Source of the DNA: an uncultured Gemmatimonadota bacterium
Lineage (GTDB): Bacteria > Gemmatimonadota > Gemmatimonadetes > Longimicrobiales > Longimicrobiaceae
Reading direction: 5' to 3'
Length of the DNA: 64,000 nucleotides
Assembly (NCBI GenBank): GCA_902805735.1
Contig: CADCTW010000002.1
Span: forward strand, 1 to 64,000
Below the pieces are notes generated by a model. It ran no database searches, was not told the origin of the DNA, and worked only from the letters and a program-made list of their open reading frames with translations. The position numbers were made by a program, and so were the translations under genes. Below are positions 10,301-25,492 of the stretch, piece after piece. Positions within the stretch are counted from its first letter, which is position 1. Each line of letters opens with the position of its first letter.

Positions 10301-13300
10301 GTCCCGCTGGAAGTCCTCCCGCTCACCGAAAACGGCAAGCTGGACCGCCGCGCCCTTCCCGCGCCCGAAGACGTACGCACCGCCGTCGCCGCGGACGCGT
10401 ACCTCGCCCCCAGCAACGCCGCCGAGCAGGCGCTGGCCGGCGTCTGGGCCGAGGTGCTGGGCGTGGAGCGGGTGGGAATCGACGACAACTACTTCGCCCT
10501 GGGGGGCGACTCCATCCGTGGGGTGCGGCTGGTTGCCGCCGCCCGCCGGCGGGGGCTCACGCTCTCCATCCCCCACATCTACCGCCACCAGACGGTGCGC
10601 GCCCTGGCCGCCGCCGCCGGCCCGGCCGACGAGTCGCCGCACGTAACCGGGCCCGCGGCCGAGCCGTTCGCGCTGATGGATCCGGCGGCGCGGGCCGGAC
10701 TCCCGGAGGACGTGGAGGACGCGTATCCGGTGAGCCGGGTCCAGCTCGGGATGTTCTACCACACCGAGCGCGACTCGGACTCGACCGTCTACCTGAACCT
10801 CACCGGCTACCGCGTCCACTCCGCTTTCGACGAGGCGGCGCTGCGCGAGGCGATCCGCCGCGTGGTCGCGCGCCACCCCGTGCTGCGCACCTCCTTCGAC
10901 CTTGCGGCCACCCCGGAGCCGCTCCAGCGCGTGCACCGCGACGTGGAGGTCCCGCTGGAAGTGGCGGACCTGCGCCACCTGCCGCCCGCCGAGCAGGACG
11001 AGTGGTTCGACCGCGAGCTCGGGCGCGGCTTCGACTGGACGCACGCGCCGCTGGCGCGCTTCCACGCGCACCTCCTCTCCGGCGACACCTTCCGGCTGAT
11101 CCTGGCCGAGCACCACGCCATCCTGGACGGGTGGAGCGTGGCATCGCTGACGACGGAGCTCCTCCGCACCTACGCGGCGCTCCTGGACGGCCGGCCGGAC
11201 CCTGCCGGCGCACCACCGGCCGCGCGCTTCCGCGACTTCGTGGCGCTGGAGCACCAGGCGCTCGCGTCCGAGGAAACGCGCGCCTTCTGGCGGCAGGTGG
11301 TGGACGGCGCCCCCGTGGCCGCCCTCCCGCCGCGGGAACGGGACGAAGCACCGCGCCCCGGCGACACCCAGCACCTGCTGGTGGCGTTCCCGGACGAGCT
11401 CGCGGCGGGGCTGGGGCGGGTGGCGGCGGCGGCCGGGGTGCCGCTGAAGACGGCGCTGCTGGCCGTGCACCTGCGCGTGCTGGCGATGCTCAGCGGGTCC
11501 GACGATGTAGCCACGGGCTACGTGACCAGCGGACGGCCGGAGACGGAAGACGGCGAGCGGGTGCTGGGCCTGTTCCTCAACACCGTGCCGCTGCGGGTGC
11601 AGATGGCGCGGGGGACATGGCTGGACCTGGTGCGGCTCACCTGGTCGGCGGAAGCGGCGCTCCTGCCGCACCGCCGCTTCCCGCTCTCCGAGATCGTGCG
11701 CGAGGCGGGCGGGCGCGCCCCCTTCGAAGTGGGATTCAACTTCGTCCACTTCCACGTCTACGGCGACCTGGCGGGCAGCGGGCTGCGGCTGGAGGGGGAC
11801 CGCTCCTTCCAGAAGAGCGAGGTTCCCCTGTCGGTCAGCTTCTCCATGGGCACCGCCACGGGGGCGGTGCGGCTCCGGCTGGAGCACGACCCGGCCCGGC
11901 TCTCCGCGGCACAGGTGCGCGCGATCGCCGGCTGGTACACCCGCGCCCTCGCCGCCATGGCGGCCGGGCCGGACGAGCGCTGGGACGCCGACGCGCTCCT
12001 GGACCCCGCCGAGGAGGACCGGCTGCGGCTCGCGAGCGCCGGGCCGGTGGTGACGCACCAGGCCCTCGCCGTCCACCGGCTCTTCGAGGCGCAGGCGGCG
12101 CGGACCCCCGGGGCCGTGGCCGTGACGCACGGCGAGGCGTCGCTCACCTACGCCCAGCTGGACGAGCGGGCGAACGGGCTCGCGCACCGCCTGGTGCGGC
12201 TCGGCGCCGGGCCGGAGGCACGGGTGGGCGTGTGCCTGGAGCGCGGCGTGGACCTGGTCGTGTCCCTCCTGGCCGTGCTCAAGGCGGGCGCCGCCTACCT
12301 CCCGCTCGACCCGGAGCATCCGGCCGACCGCGTGGCCTGGATGCTGGAGGACAGCGGCGCCCGCGTGCTGCTGACGCGCGCCGCCCTGGCCGGCCGCGCC
12401 GGCGGGTGGCGGGGCGAGGTGGTGGCCCTGGACGGCGAGGAGGAGCACGCCGCACCCGGCGCGCCGGCGGTGGAGTCCGGCGCCGAGGGGCTGGCGTACG
12501 TGATCTACACCTCCGGCTCCACGGGGCGCCCCAAGGGCGTGGGCGTCCCGCACCGCGCGCTCTCCAACCACATGCAGTGGATGCAGCGCGCCCTTCCCCT
12601 CACCGCCGCCGACAGTGTGCTGCAGAAGACGCCGGTGGGGTTCGACGCCTCGGTGTGGGAGTTCTGGGCGCCCCTGCTGGCCGGCGCCACGCTGGTGATG
12701 GCGCCCGCCGGGGCGCACCGCGACCCCGCCGAGATGCTGGAGGCGGTGCGGCGGGAGCGGATCACGGTGCTGCAGCTGGTCCCGGCGATGCTGCGCGAGG
12801 TGGTGGCGCACCCGGCGCTGCCCCTCTGCGGCACCCTGCGCCGCCTCTGCGCCGGGGGCGAGGCGCTCCCCGCGGAGCTCGCCGCCCGCGCCCGCGCCCT
12901 GACCGGCGCACAGGTGGTGAACCTGTACGGACCCACCGAGGTGTGCATCCAGTCCGTGGTGCACGTGGACGCGGGCGAGCCGGGGGTGACGGTGCCCATC
13001 GGCCGGCCGGTGGACAACGTGCGGGCGCACGTGCTGGACGGGGCGGGCGCCCCGGTGCCGCCGGGGGTTCCCGGCGAGCTGTACCTGGGCGGCGCCCAGC
13101 TGGCGCGCGGCTACCTGGGGCGGCCGGGGCTCACCGCGGATCGCTTCGTCCCGGACCCGTTCGCCGCCGAGCCGGGCGCGCGGCTCTACCGCACGGGCGA
13201 CCGGGCGCGCTTCCTGGCGGACGGCACGCTGGAGTACCTGGGGCGCGTGGACCAGCAGGTGAAGGTGCGCGGCTTCCGCGTGGAGCCGGGCGAGGTGGAG

Positions 13301-14629
13301 GCGGCGCTGGCCTCGCACCCCGGGGTGGCGGCGTGCACGGTCCAGGCGCGGGCGGACGCCGGGGGCGACACGCGGCTGGTGGCCTACCTGGTCCCCGCGC
13401 GCGGCGCCGTGCTCCCGGCGGGCGAGCTGCGCGCGTACCTGCGGGAGCGGCTGCCGGAGGCGATGGTCCCCTCGGCGTTCGTAACGCTGGACGCGTTCCC
13501 GCTCACCCCCAGCGGCAAGGTGGACCTCCGGGCGCTCCCCGCCCCGGAAGGCGTGCGCGCCGAGCGCCCGTACGTGGCCCCGCGCGACGCGCTGGAGCTG
13601 CGGCTGGCCCGGCTCTGGGAAGAGGTGCTGAACGTGGACGCGGTCGGCGTGCGGGACGACTTCTTCGACGTGGGCGGGCACTCGCTGGCTGCGCTCCGCC
13701 TGCTCACGGCGGTGGAGCGGCTCACCGGCGTCCGGCTTCCCATGGCGACGCTGCTCGCCACGCCCACGGTGGAGAACATGGCCCGGACGCTGCGGGCCGG
13801 CGAAGCCCGTCCCGCGTCCGGGCCGCTGGTCCCCATCCAGCCCGCCGGCGACGAGCGGCCGCTCTTCCTGGTGCACGCCGCGGGCGGCAACGTGGCCTCG
13901 TACGCGGCGCTGGCCCGGCACCTGGGGCCCGCGCAGCCCCTCTACGGCCTGCAGTTTCGCGGGATCGAGAGCGACGATCCCTCCCCCGCCGGCATCGAAG
14001 AGATGGCGGCGGACTACCTGGCGCAGCTCCGCGCCGTGCAGGAATCGGGGCCGTACCGCCTGGGCGGATGGTCCATGGGCGGGCTGGTCGCGTTCGAAAT
14101 GGCGCGCATCCTCGCCGCCGCGGCGGAGGAGGTGGAGCTCCTGGTGCTGGTGGACACCCGGGCACCGAGCGACGACGCCCCCGCCGCCGACCCGGACTCC
14201 CCGCGCCTCCTGGCCGGCTTCCTCCTCCACCTCGGTTTCGACCCAGACCGGACCGCCCTCTTCGCCCGCGAAGTCGCGGCGCTCGCCCCCGGCGAGCGGC
14301 TGCGGCGGGCGTGGGAGGCGGCGCGCGCGGACGACGTGGTGCCGGACCTGGGTCTCCCCGGGTTCGAGCGGCTGTGGAACGTGTTCCGCGCGAACGTGGC
14401 CGCGGCATCCGTCTACCGGCCGGGCTCCTCGGCGTGCGACATCCTGCTGGTCTCCGCCGAGGACCGCCCCGCGCTGGCAGCTCCGGAAGTGGAGCGGTGG
14501 CAGGATCTCACCGCGGGCACCGTGCGGGCCGAGACCCTTCCCGGGGACCACTTCGGCCTGGTGCGCGAGCCCTACGTCCGGGCCCTCGCCGACCTGCTGG
14601 CCGACGCCCTGACGTCCGTTCCAGCATGA
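4301..14629 (+). CDS. NRPS1: three-module nonribosomal peptide synthetase with C-terminal thioesterase (C-A-T-C-A-T-C-A-T-TE)
   Basis: Three HHxxxDG-type C motifs ([27 protein letters not shown]); three A domains (YTSGSTG...PKG; NGKxDRxAL); T motifs GGHSL, GGDSI, GGHSL; TE motif GWSMGG. Hand-read A-domain codes: DVWHVSLVDK (Ser-like), DFWSVGMVHK (Thr-like), DAWQCGLIQK (Gln/Glu-like, tentative). Confidence 0.95.
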   Translation: MSNNVEAIYPLSPMQEGMLFHTAYAPGTGIYINQVAYTFGGLDADAFRRAWQAALDRHAALRSAFLWEKRDRPLQAVLRAVELPWDERDWRGLDGQAQQAALEALMHEDRTRGFALNRAPAMRLYVLRTGDDEHRVLWSFHHLVLDGWSMSLLLGEVFRLYDALRRGESPALPRAPQYRAYITWLQAQPPEAAEAFWRAALDGVTAPTPLGIDRDGEAVPADAPERYGQRMETMDPALAAEVQAFARQNRVTASAVAQGAWALLLSRYSGESDVVFGVTVSGRPPAVPDAEQTVGLFINTIACRVPVRDDLRVGEWLREIQARHGAAQQYDHAPLVQVQGWSQVPRDQPLFESLLVFQNFPTQGTGREGGGLEVREVKIAESTSVPLSVVVGIGKASFVKLMWDRTRIGDAAADRLLRHLPAVLAALVAGAGRRLGELQVLDAEDAAQTAAWNATHREYPGTECVHELIARQAAATPDAVAVVFEGERVTYAELDARANRLANHLRGLGVGPEVRVGVCAERSVDLVVALLATLKAGGGYVPLDPGYPRDRLAYMLEDSRVSVLLAQAPLAERIPPHGARTVWLDQDAAAIAAEDGTAPATGVGPDHLAYVIYTSGSTGRPKGAENAHRGIRNRLLWMQEAFGLDASDAILQKTPFSFDVSVWEFFWPLMVGARLVVARPDGHREPAYLARLIGDEGVTTVHFVPSMLQAFLEERDLSACAPLRRVVCSGEALPAELQTRFFQRIDAELHNLYGPTEAAVDVTWWPCARGDDRRSVPIGRPIANTQIHLLDARLHPVPVGIAGELYIAGVQVGRGYLGRRGLTAERFVPDPFSALPGARMYRTGDLARWLADGSVDYLGRADHQVKVRGFRIELGEIEAALAAHPGVREAVVAARTDAPGGTRLVAYVTPAEGAPDADALREHLRAQLPEYMVPAAFVAMDALPLSPNGKVDRKALPEPGAAAAASRVAPRNATEAGVARLFSEMLSVPDVGATDSFFALGGHSLLAMRLVSRVRELFSVELPLRAVFDGPTVAELARAVEDGRRGELPALPPVVPVGRTGALPLSFAQERLWLVDQMEGAGALYNVAVARRLAGALEVEALRGALAEIVRRHEALRTVFREVEGSLRQVIVPFAGFEVPLEDLSGLDEPEAEAERRAVQDAALPFDLAAGPLVRARLLRLGAEDHVLLLCVHHVACDGWSMGVLFHELKVLYGAFREERESPLPELAVQYADYAVWQRRHLDGDALEPHLAYWRQTLSGAPELLALPADHPRPAARTYQGGHERVELPAELLERLRALGQGESATLFMVLLGAFQALLSRYGGGDDVVVGSPIAGRTSRELEGLIGYFSNTLVLRTDLGGDPAFRDVLRRVRAATLGAYEHQDVPFDRLVAELRPERSLSHSPLFQVTFTLQDGDLSRWSLPGLGGVSVIPTEPQAKFDLMLTMETTRHGLRAGLTYATDLFERGTVQRMLGHLQRVLEQVAGSADVRLSELKLAGEVERALLAAGHATRSFPVAERLDQRFERRAMERPDAPALTFEGTTATYGEVNDRANRLAHRLRALGVGPEVRVGIALERSAELVVAILAVLKAGGGYVPLDPSYPAERIAFVLEDAQIPVLVTASHLVAQLPAFAGATLCIDTDAAAIAAESGENPAVESGPDSLAYVIYTSGSTGKPKGVQVTHANVARLFDATEPWFGFAADDVWTLFHSCAFDFSVWEIWGALLYGGRLLVVPFLTTRSPEDFHRLLVDEGVTMLSQTPSAFKQLVQADLASGVDASALRLRSVVFGGEALDPQSLRPWMERHGEQPRLVNMYGITETTVHVTYRVITRADLDRAGSPIGVPIPDLSLYVLDSRLEPVPPGVPGELFVGGAGVARGYLNRPELNAERFIQDPFSADPAALLYRSGDLARRRADGELEYMGRADQQVKIRGFRIETGEIEAVLLSHPALAASAVIAREDAGGERRLVAYVVARPGAAEPTAAELRAHLAAALPDYMVPSAFVPLEVLPLTENGKLDRRALPAPEDVRTAVAADAYLAPSNAAEQALAGVWAEVLGVERVGIDDNYFALGGDSIRGVRLVAAARRRGLTLSIPHIYRHQTVRALAAAAGPADESPHVTGPAAEPFALMDPAARAGLPEDVEDAYPVSRVQLGMFYHTERDSDSTVYLNLTGYRVHSAFDEAALREAIRRVVARHPVLRTSFDLAATPEPLQRVHRDVEVPLEVADLRHLPPAEQDEWFDRELGRGFDWTHAPLARFHAHLLSGDTFRLILAEHHAILDGWSVASLTTELLRTYAALLDGRPDPAGAPPAARFRDFVALEHQALASEETRAFWRQVVDGAPVAALPPRERDEAPRPGDTQHLLVAFPDELAAGLGRVAAAAGVPLKTALLAVHLRVLAMLSGSDDVATGYVTSGRPETEDGERVLGLFLNTVPLRVQMARGTWLDLVRLTWSAEAALLPHRRFPLSEIVREAGGRAPFEVGFNFVHFHVYGDLAGSGLRLEGDRSFQKSEVPLSVSFSMGTATGAVRLRLEHDPARLSAAQVRAIAGWYTRALAAMAAGPDERWDADALLDPAEEDRLRLASAGPVVTHQALAVHRLFEAQAARTPGAVAVTHGEASLTYAQLDERANGLAHRLVRLGAGPEARVGVCLERGVDLVVSLLAVLKAGAAYLPLDPEHPADRVAWMLEDSGARVLLTRAALAGRAGGWRGEVVALDGEEEHAAPGAPAVESGAEGLAYVIYTSGSTGRPKGVGVPHRALSNHMQWMQRALPLTAADSVLQKTPVGFDASVWEFWAPLLAGATLVMAPAGAHRDPAEMLEAVRRERITVLQLVPAMLREVVAHPALPLCGTLRRLCAGGEALPAELAARARALTGAQVVNLYGPTEVCIQSVVHVDAGEPGVTVPIGRPVDNVRAHVLDGAGAPVPPGVPGELYLGGAQLARGYLGRPGLTADRFVPDPFAAEPGARLYRTGDRARFLADGTLEYLGRVDQQVKVRGFRVEPGEVEAALASHPGVAACTVQARADAGGDTRLVAYLVPARGAVLPAGELRAYLRERLPEAMVPSAFVTLDAFPLTPSGKVDLRALPAPEGVRAERPYVAPRDALELRLARLWEEVLNVDAVGVRDDFFDVGGHSLAALRLLTAVERLTGVRLPMATLLATPTVENMARTLRAGEARPASGPLVPIQPAGDERPLFLVHAAGGNVASYAALARHLGPAQPLYGLQFRGIESDDPSPAGIEEMAADYLAQLRAVQESGPYRLGGWSMGGLVAFEMARILAAAAEEVELLVLVDTRAPSDDAPAADPDSPRLLAGFLLHLGFDPDRTALFAREVAALAPGERLRRAWEAARADDVVPDLGLPGFERLWNVFRANVAAASVYRPGSSACDILLVSAEDRPALAAPEVERWQDLTAGTVRAETLPGDHFGLVREPYVRALADLLADALTSVPA

Positions 14630-14738
14630 GGATCAGGATGAGCTGCGGGCTGGACATCTGAAGCAACACCGGGCATTGCCCAATCCACGCGCCCCCCTCG
14701 AGAGGGGCGCACCACAAAAGACGACCGGAGAGAAAGAC

Positions 14739-14951
14739 ATGTCCATGGAAGAGCGCGAAGACACCACGACCTACAACGTGGTGATGAACCACGAAGAGCA
14801 GTACTCCATCTGGCCCGCCGACCGCGAGCTGCCCCTGGGCTGGAGCGCGGTGGGCAAGACCGGCCCCAAGGCCGAGTGCCTGGCGCACATCGAGGAGGTG
14901 TGGACCGACATGCGCCCGCGCAGCCTTCGCGAGCGGATGGCCACGGCCTGA
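14739..14951 (+). CDS. MbtH family NRPS chaperone
   Basis: '[52 protein letters not shown]' is the MbtH signature. ATG at 14739 has a GGAG/GAGA RBS-like sequence; the listed ORF start (14676) looks too early. Confidence 0.93.
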   Translation: MSMEEREDTTTYNVVMNHEEQYSIWPADRELPLGWSAVGKTGPKAECLAHIEEVWTDMRPRSLRERMATA

Positions 14952-14980
14952 GCGGACGCCAGAGGCTGCAGACTGGAACG

Positions 14981-15020
14981 AGACGTAGGGCGGCCGATCG
15001 TCGGCCGCCCCACGTCTTTG
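14981..15020 (+). terminator. Rho-independent terminator-like hairpin after mbtH
   Basis: AGACGTaGGGCGGCCGA - TCG - TCGGCCGCCCcACGTCT followed by TTGTCTGT. Confidence 0.75.
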
Positions 15021-15467
15021 TCTGTGACACCGATTCTACAGAACTGCATCCGTTCGTGCGCGCAGCTCATTCCTTGGTCATCCTGAAGGAGCCGCCGCTC
15101 CGTACCCGTCCGTCCGCTCCTGACCGTGGCGGCGATCGAAGGATCTTCTGTCGGCCGGCAAGGGACCCGGCGACGAGCCAGTCTCCAGGGCACCGGCGAT
15201 AGATCCTTCGCTCCGCGCCACAGTGTGGGTGTCCCTGCCGGGGCTCGTCTAGATGACAAATACACGCGTTTCCCCGGAAGGCACTCGCTTTCTGCAAGTG
15301 GCATGACACCCGACGCGCCACGTCGCCAGCTCTCCTCATCACCGAGTGCCGATCTGACCGGTGCGCGCCGGGAGATGACGGTCTGGCCGCCACTTGTTTC
15401 CCGACGTACATCAGTTATCTTTTACGACAGAACATGTCGGTTTGCCCCTCTGACCGTTTCGTGAGTC

Positions 15468-16898
15468 TTGCTTCCCCCAACCGCCGCAGCCGGAATCCCG
15501 CACACCGCCCTCCCCCCTGCGGAGCCAGCGCTTCCCGGCCTCGCCGCGGCGTCACGGGGGGGTTCTCTACGCGCCGAGACACGGGAAGTAGCCGCGCTCG
15601 CCGCACCGATCGTCGCGAGCAACCTGCTCACGTGGGCCTCGGGCTCGGCCAACGTGTACATGCTGTCCCGGCTGGGCGCCGAGACCCTGGCGGGGCTGGG
15701 CATGGCGAACCAGGTCATGATGATCCTGATGACCCTGGTGCTCGGGATCACCACCGGCACCATGGCGCTGGTCTCCCGGGCCCGCGGCGCGTGCGACGCG
15801 GCGGCCGCGTCGCACGTCCTGCGGCAGTCCCTGCTGCTGGCGCTCCTGCTGTCGTCCGTGGTCGGCCTGGCGGGGATCGCGCTGGCGCCCTGGCTGCTGA
15901 GCGCGCTGGGAGCCGAGGGTGCCGCGGCCCAGGCGGGGACGCTGTACCTGCGCATCCTGCTCATCGGCCTGGCGGGCGTCGCCATGGACTTCACCCTGGC
16001 CAACACGCTGCGCGGGGTGGGCGATTCCGTGACGCCACTCCGCACCAACGCCGCCGTCGTGGTCCTGAACATCGGCGGGACCGCGCTGCTCGTCTTCGGC
16101 CCCGGCCCGTTCCCCGCCCTGGGAATCGCGGGGGCCGCGGCTGCCAGCATCGGCGCGCGGGCGGTGGGCGTCGCATGGCTGTGGACGCGGCTGCGGGGAG
16201 GACGAAGCGGGTTCCAGTGGCAGCCGGGCTCCTGGTCACCGGACCGGACGACGATTCGCCGCATCCTGGACATCGGCGTGCCCGGCGCGCTGGAGTCGAT
16301 CGTCCGCACCGGCAGCTCCGTGGCGCTGATGGGGGTGGTCGCGCGCACCGGAGCCGGAACGGCGGCCATCGCGGCGCACACGATCGGCCTGCAGATGGAG
16401 ATGTTCTCGCGTCTGGCCACCATCGGGCTCGGGACCGCCGCGACGTCCCTCGTGGGCCAGCGCGTGGGCGCCGGCGAGCCGCGCGCCGCCGAGCGCATGG
16501 GCTGGCTGGCCTGCGCCATGGGCGTGGCGCTGCTGGGAGGGCTCGGGCTGGTCACGTTCCTGCTCGCCGGGCCCCTGTCAAACATCTTCAGCGACGATCC
16601 GGCGACCGCGCGCCTCACGGCGGACTACCTGCGCACCATCTCGCTGGCGCAGCCGCTGTACGCGATGGGAATGGTGGCCGCCGGCGCGCTGCGGGGTGGT
16701 GGAGATACCCGGTTCCCCATGTGGGCCGCGGCCGTGGGCGGATGGCTGTTCATGGTCCCGGCCGCATGGCTGCTGGGCGTGCACCTGGGGTGGGGGCCGC
16801 GCGCGGTCTGGCTGGTCCAGGCCCTGAACTACGCCGTTTTCGCCGCCCTGCTCACCTGGCGCTTCCGTGCGGGCGGATGGAAGGGCATCCGCCTGTAG
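15468..16898 (+). CDS. MATE family efflux transporter (candidate peptide exporter)
   Basis: 476 aa, ~12 hydrophobic segments; 'EVAALAAPIVASNLLTWASGSANVYMLSRLGAETLAGLGMANQ'. TTG start in the track; the exact start is uncertain. Confidence 0.85.
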   Translation: MLPPTAAAGIPHTALPPAEPALPGLAAASRGGSLRAETREVAALAAPIVASNLLTWASGSANVYMLSRLGAETLAGLGMANQVMMILMTLVLGITTGTMALVSRARGACDAAAASHVLRQSLLLALLLSSVVGLAGIALAPWLLSALGAEGAAAQAGTLYLRILLIGLAGVAMDFTLANTLRGVGDSVTPLRTNAAVVVLNIGGTALLVFGPGPFPALGIAGAAAASIGARAVGVAWLWTRLRGGRSGFQWQPGSWSPDRTTIRRILDIGVPGALESIVRTGSSVALMGVVARTGAGTAAIAAHTIGLQMEMFSRLATIGLGTAATSLVGQRVGAGEPRAAERMGWLACAMGVALLGGLGLVTFLLAGPLSNIFSDDPATARLTADYLRTISLAQPLYAMGMVAAGALRGGGDTRFPMWAAAVGGWLFMVPAAWLLGVHLGWGPRAVWLVQALNYAVFAALLTWRFRAGGWKGIRL

Positions 16899-16984
16899 GG
16901 CAGGTGGCTGGTCAGCGGGTCCCACGGGGGAGCTGGAAGTGGGCCTCCGTCCGGATCTGCTGGCGCGGCCCTGGCAACCCCGCC

Positions 16985-17121
16985 CCAGGAGCGAATGAAT
17001 TCGCCGCTGGGACCGCGCGAAGTGCCCCTGCGGGCACTGTGTCTTACGATGCGGAGCGGCGGCAACCAGTCCGCGGACGCGGACTTCGCGCAGGTCCAGC
17101 GGCGAATGAATTCGCTCCTGG
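16985..17121. mobile_element. MITE-like ~137-bp hairpin element in the NRPS2 leader
   Basis: Left arm CCAGGAGCGAATGAATTCGCCGCTGG (16985-17010) versus right arm CCAGCGGCGAATGAATTCGCTCCTGG (17096-17121), near-perfect inverted repeats. The homologous NRPS1 leader reads CCAGGAG directly into GGCGAGCACCACC without this segment. Confidence 0.6.
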
Positions 17122-17284
17122 AGGGGGCGAGCACCACCGAGTTACGCGGATCCGGTGTAGACGGCGCGCGCCCTGAAGATCGCGGCGGCAGATAATCTAT
17201 TTTACGACGTATTTGCGAAGAGCCCCGGGCGCTGGACGTCATCCTGGCCGGGCTCCATGGCTTGCCCTAACCCATAGCGGAACG

Positions 17285-23650
<6,366 letters not shown>

Positions 23651-23653
23651 GAT

Positions 23654-23672
23654 TCCCCCGGTCTCCGGGGGA
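23654..23672 (+). terminator. Hairpin directly after NRPS2
   Basis: TCCCCCGG-TCT-CCGGGGGA four bases after the stop. Confidence 0.5.
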
Positions 23673-23723
23673 GCCCAAGGATCCTGACACGGCGTCGAGG
23701 GACGGCGCCGACCGAACGAGAAT

Positions 23724-23763
23724 GGGCCGGCTCCGAAGCATGGAGCCGGCCCGTCGTCGTTTT
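23724..23763 (+). terminator. Rho-independent terminator-like hairpin downstream of NRPS2
   Basis: Perfect 11-bp stem GGGCCGGCTCC-gaagcat-GGAGCCGGCCC followed by GTCGTCGTTTT. Confidence 0.8.
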
Positions 23764-23840
23764 GAACCGCGACCCACCACTGCGATGGTCTCCCTGATAC
23801 CGCATCCGGCAACTCAAATCGACGAGGCGGAGCCACTCAC

Positions 23841-23888
23841 CTCACACGGAGGGCGGGATTCTTCATCCCTCCGTGTCCTCCGTGTGAG
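23841..23888. repeat. CACACGGAGG-type inverted repeat, variant of the CACAGAG family
   Basis: CTCACACGGAGG (23841-23852) ... CCTCCGTGTCCTCCGTGTGAG (23868-23888), between convergent NRPS2 and P450. Confidence 0.7.
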
Positions 23889-24168
23889 AACGACTGTTTT
23901 CACGGATTCGGTATGATATCGAATCAGAGAGGAGCGGCGCGGCCGTTCGGCGCTCGCGCGGACCGCTTCGCCGTCCGGTGCCGCGCAAGCACCGCGCAGT
24001 GCCGGTGCGGACGATGAAAGGGGGAAGCGGCCCGTACAGACCGCGTGCCCCGATCTCCATCGAACCCGTGCCCTCAGGCGGCCGTCACACGGGCTGGGCC
24101 GTCCGCAGGCCGAACGCACGGAGTACGTGCGCGGATGACGCGCACGCCGCTGTCACTGAAGGTCTGCG

Positions 24169-25392
24169 TCACGCGCACAGGCAGGGGTACGAGGCGTACC
24201 CGCCCAGGTTCGGGTTCGGCTCCCACGTGGGGGGCGTCGCGGGGTCCGGACGGAGCTCGTGCAGCGTGTCCAGCAGCACCTGCAGCGCCACCTGGATCTC
24301 CATTCGCGCCACCGAAGCCCCTGGGCAGCGGTGCGCCCCGAACCCGAACGCCACGTGGGCGTTGGGCTGCCGGTCGCCCGCCAGGGTGTGCGGATCGGCG
24401 AATGCCTGCGGATCGCGGTTGGCGGCTTCAAGAAAGAGGACCACCTTGTCCCCCCGGCGGATGGTGGCTCCCTGCCCGTCATCGCCCCCGAGCCGCACCT
24501 CGTCCGCCGCGTAGCGCACCAGGTACCGGGTGGGGGTCACCACGCGCAGAAGCTCGTCGGTGAGCCGGCGCACCGCCGAGGGGTTCTCCCGTACCTGCTC
24601 CCTCCAGGCGCCCCACGCGGGCAGGAGGAGGGGAACGCCGCTTCCCAGCAGCTTCTGCGTGGTCACCCGCCCCGCGGCGAACGCCATCATGCACTGGATG
24701 ACGACGTCTTCCTCGCCGTCCAGCCCCCCGTCACGCATGAAAGCGCCGATCAGGTCGTCGGAAGGCGTCCCCCGCCGTTCGGCCACCCGCTCCCGCAGGT
24801 ACTCGCCCAGGCGGGTGATGTCGTCGATCTCCGCCCGCAGGTACCCGCTGGTGAGGTCCGCGAACGTTGAGGACCACCGCTCCAGCCGGTCGCCATCCTC
24901 GCCGCTGGCCAGGGGCAGCCCCAGCACCATCGAGATCGCCTGCATGGAAAACGGGGTGGCAAAGTCACGGATCAGGTCCAGCGCGCCCCGCTCGCGGGCG
25001 CGCTCCGCTAGCGCGAGCGCCGCCGCCCGCAGCGGCGCCGCCAGGCTCTCGGAGCGGCGCGAAAGCTCCACCAGCACCGCCCGCTGCACGCGCGCCTGCC
25101 GGCCGTCGTCCGCGAAGATGACCTGGTTCTGGATGGCTCTCTGGAGGAAAGTTGGGACCGCGCCGCGGCGAAGGTGCGGGGCCGCGAGGGTCGGGTCGGA
25201 CACGAAGCGCTCGTCGCCCAGGATCGAGCGAACCGCGCCATGTCCGCTCACCAGCCAGCAGCGCCCCGCCGGGTCGAAGGTGACCCCGCCGTGCTCCCGC
25301 AGCCCGTCGTACAGGCAGTGCGGGTCCGTGTAGCCCTTGACCAGGGCCTGCAACGTGACCGGGCAGGCCCCCTGCGCCGAATGTACGCTCAT
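24169..25392 (-). CDS. Cytochrome P450
   Basis: Heme-binding loop 'FGFGAHRCPGASVAR'; ExxR-type 'DELLR'; I-helix 'MMAFAAGRVTT'. Downstream of NRPS3 on the same strand with a 100-bp gap. Confidence 0.92.
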   Translation of the reverse strand: MSVHSAQGACPVTLQALVKGYTDPHCLYDGLREHGGVTFDPAGRCWLVSGHGAVRSILGDERFVSDPTLAAPHLRRGAVPTFLQRAIQNQVIFADDGRQARVQRAVLVELSRRSESLAAPLRAAALALAERARERGALDLIRDFATPFSMQAISMVLGLPLASGEDGDRLERWSSTFADLTSGYLRAEIDDITRLGEYLRERVAERRGTPSDDLIGAFMRDGGLDGEEDVVIQCMMAFAAGRVTTQKLLGSGVPLLLPAWGAWREQVRENPSAVRRLTDELLRVVTPTRYLVRYAADEVRLGGDDGQGATIRRGDKVVLFLEAANRDPQAFADPHTLAGDRQPNAHVAFGFGAHRCPGASVARMEIQVALQVLLDTLHELRPDPATPPTWEPNPNLGGYASYPCLCA

Positions 25393-25492
25393 CTCTTGCC
25401 TCGGAGAGTCTCAATGGCCGGCAGCCGCACGCCACCGGGGTGACATCGATGGTGGGTGCCCGCGGCGGCAGGCCGCCGCCGCGAGCCGGTGC

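Noticed and set aside
8834-14551. 1905-aa minus-strand ORF opposite NRPS1
   Set aside because: Shadow ORF: low-complexity composition caused by GC-rich third positions, directly antisense to A/C domains.
11002-14661. 1219-aa plus-strand ORF in an alternative NRPS1 frame
   Set aside because: Frame-shifted translation of NRPS1, Ala/Arg/Gly/Pro-rich and without domain motifs.
15060-15320. Possible dispersed repeat (GATCGAAGGATCT ... ATAGATCCTTCGCTCC) between mbtH and the MATE gene
   Set aside because: Short inverted similarity only, with no second copy seen in this window; could not be distinguished from ordinary intergenic sequence.
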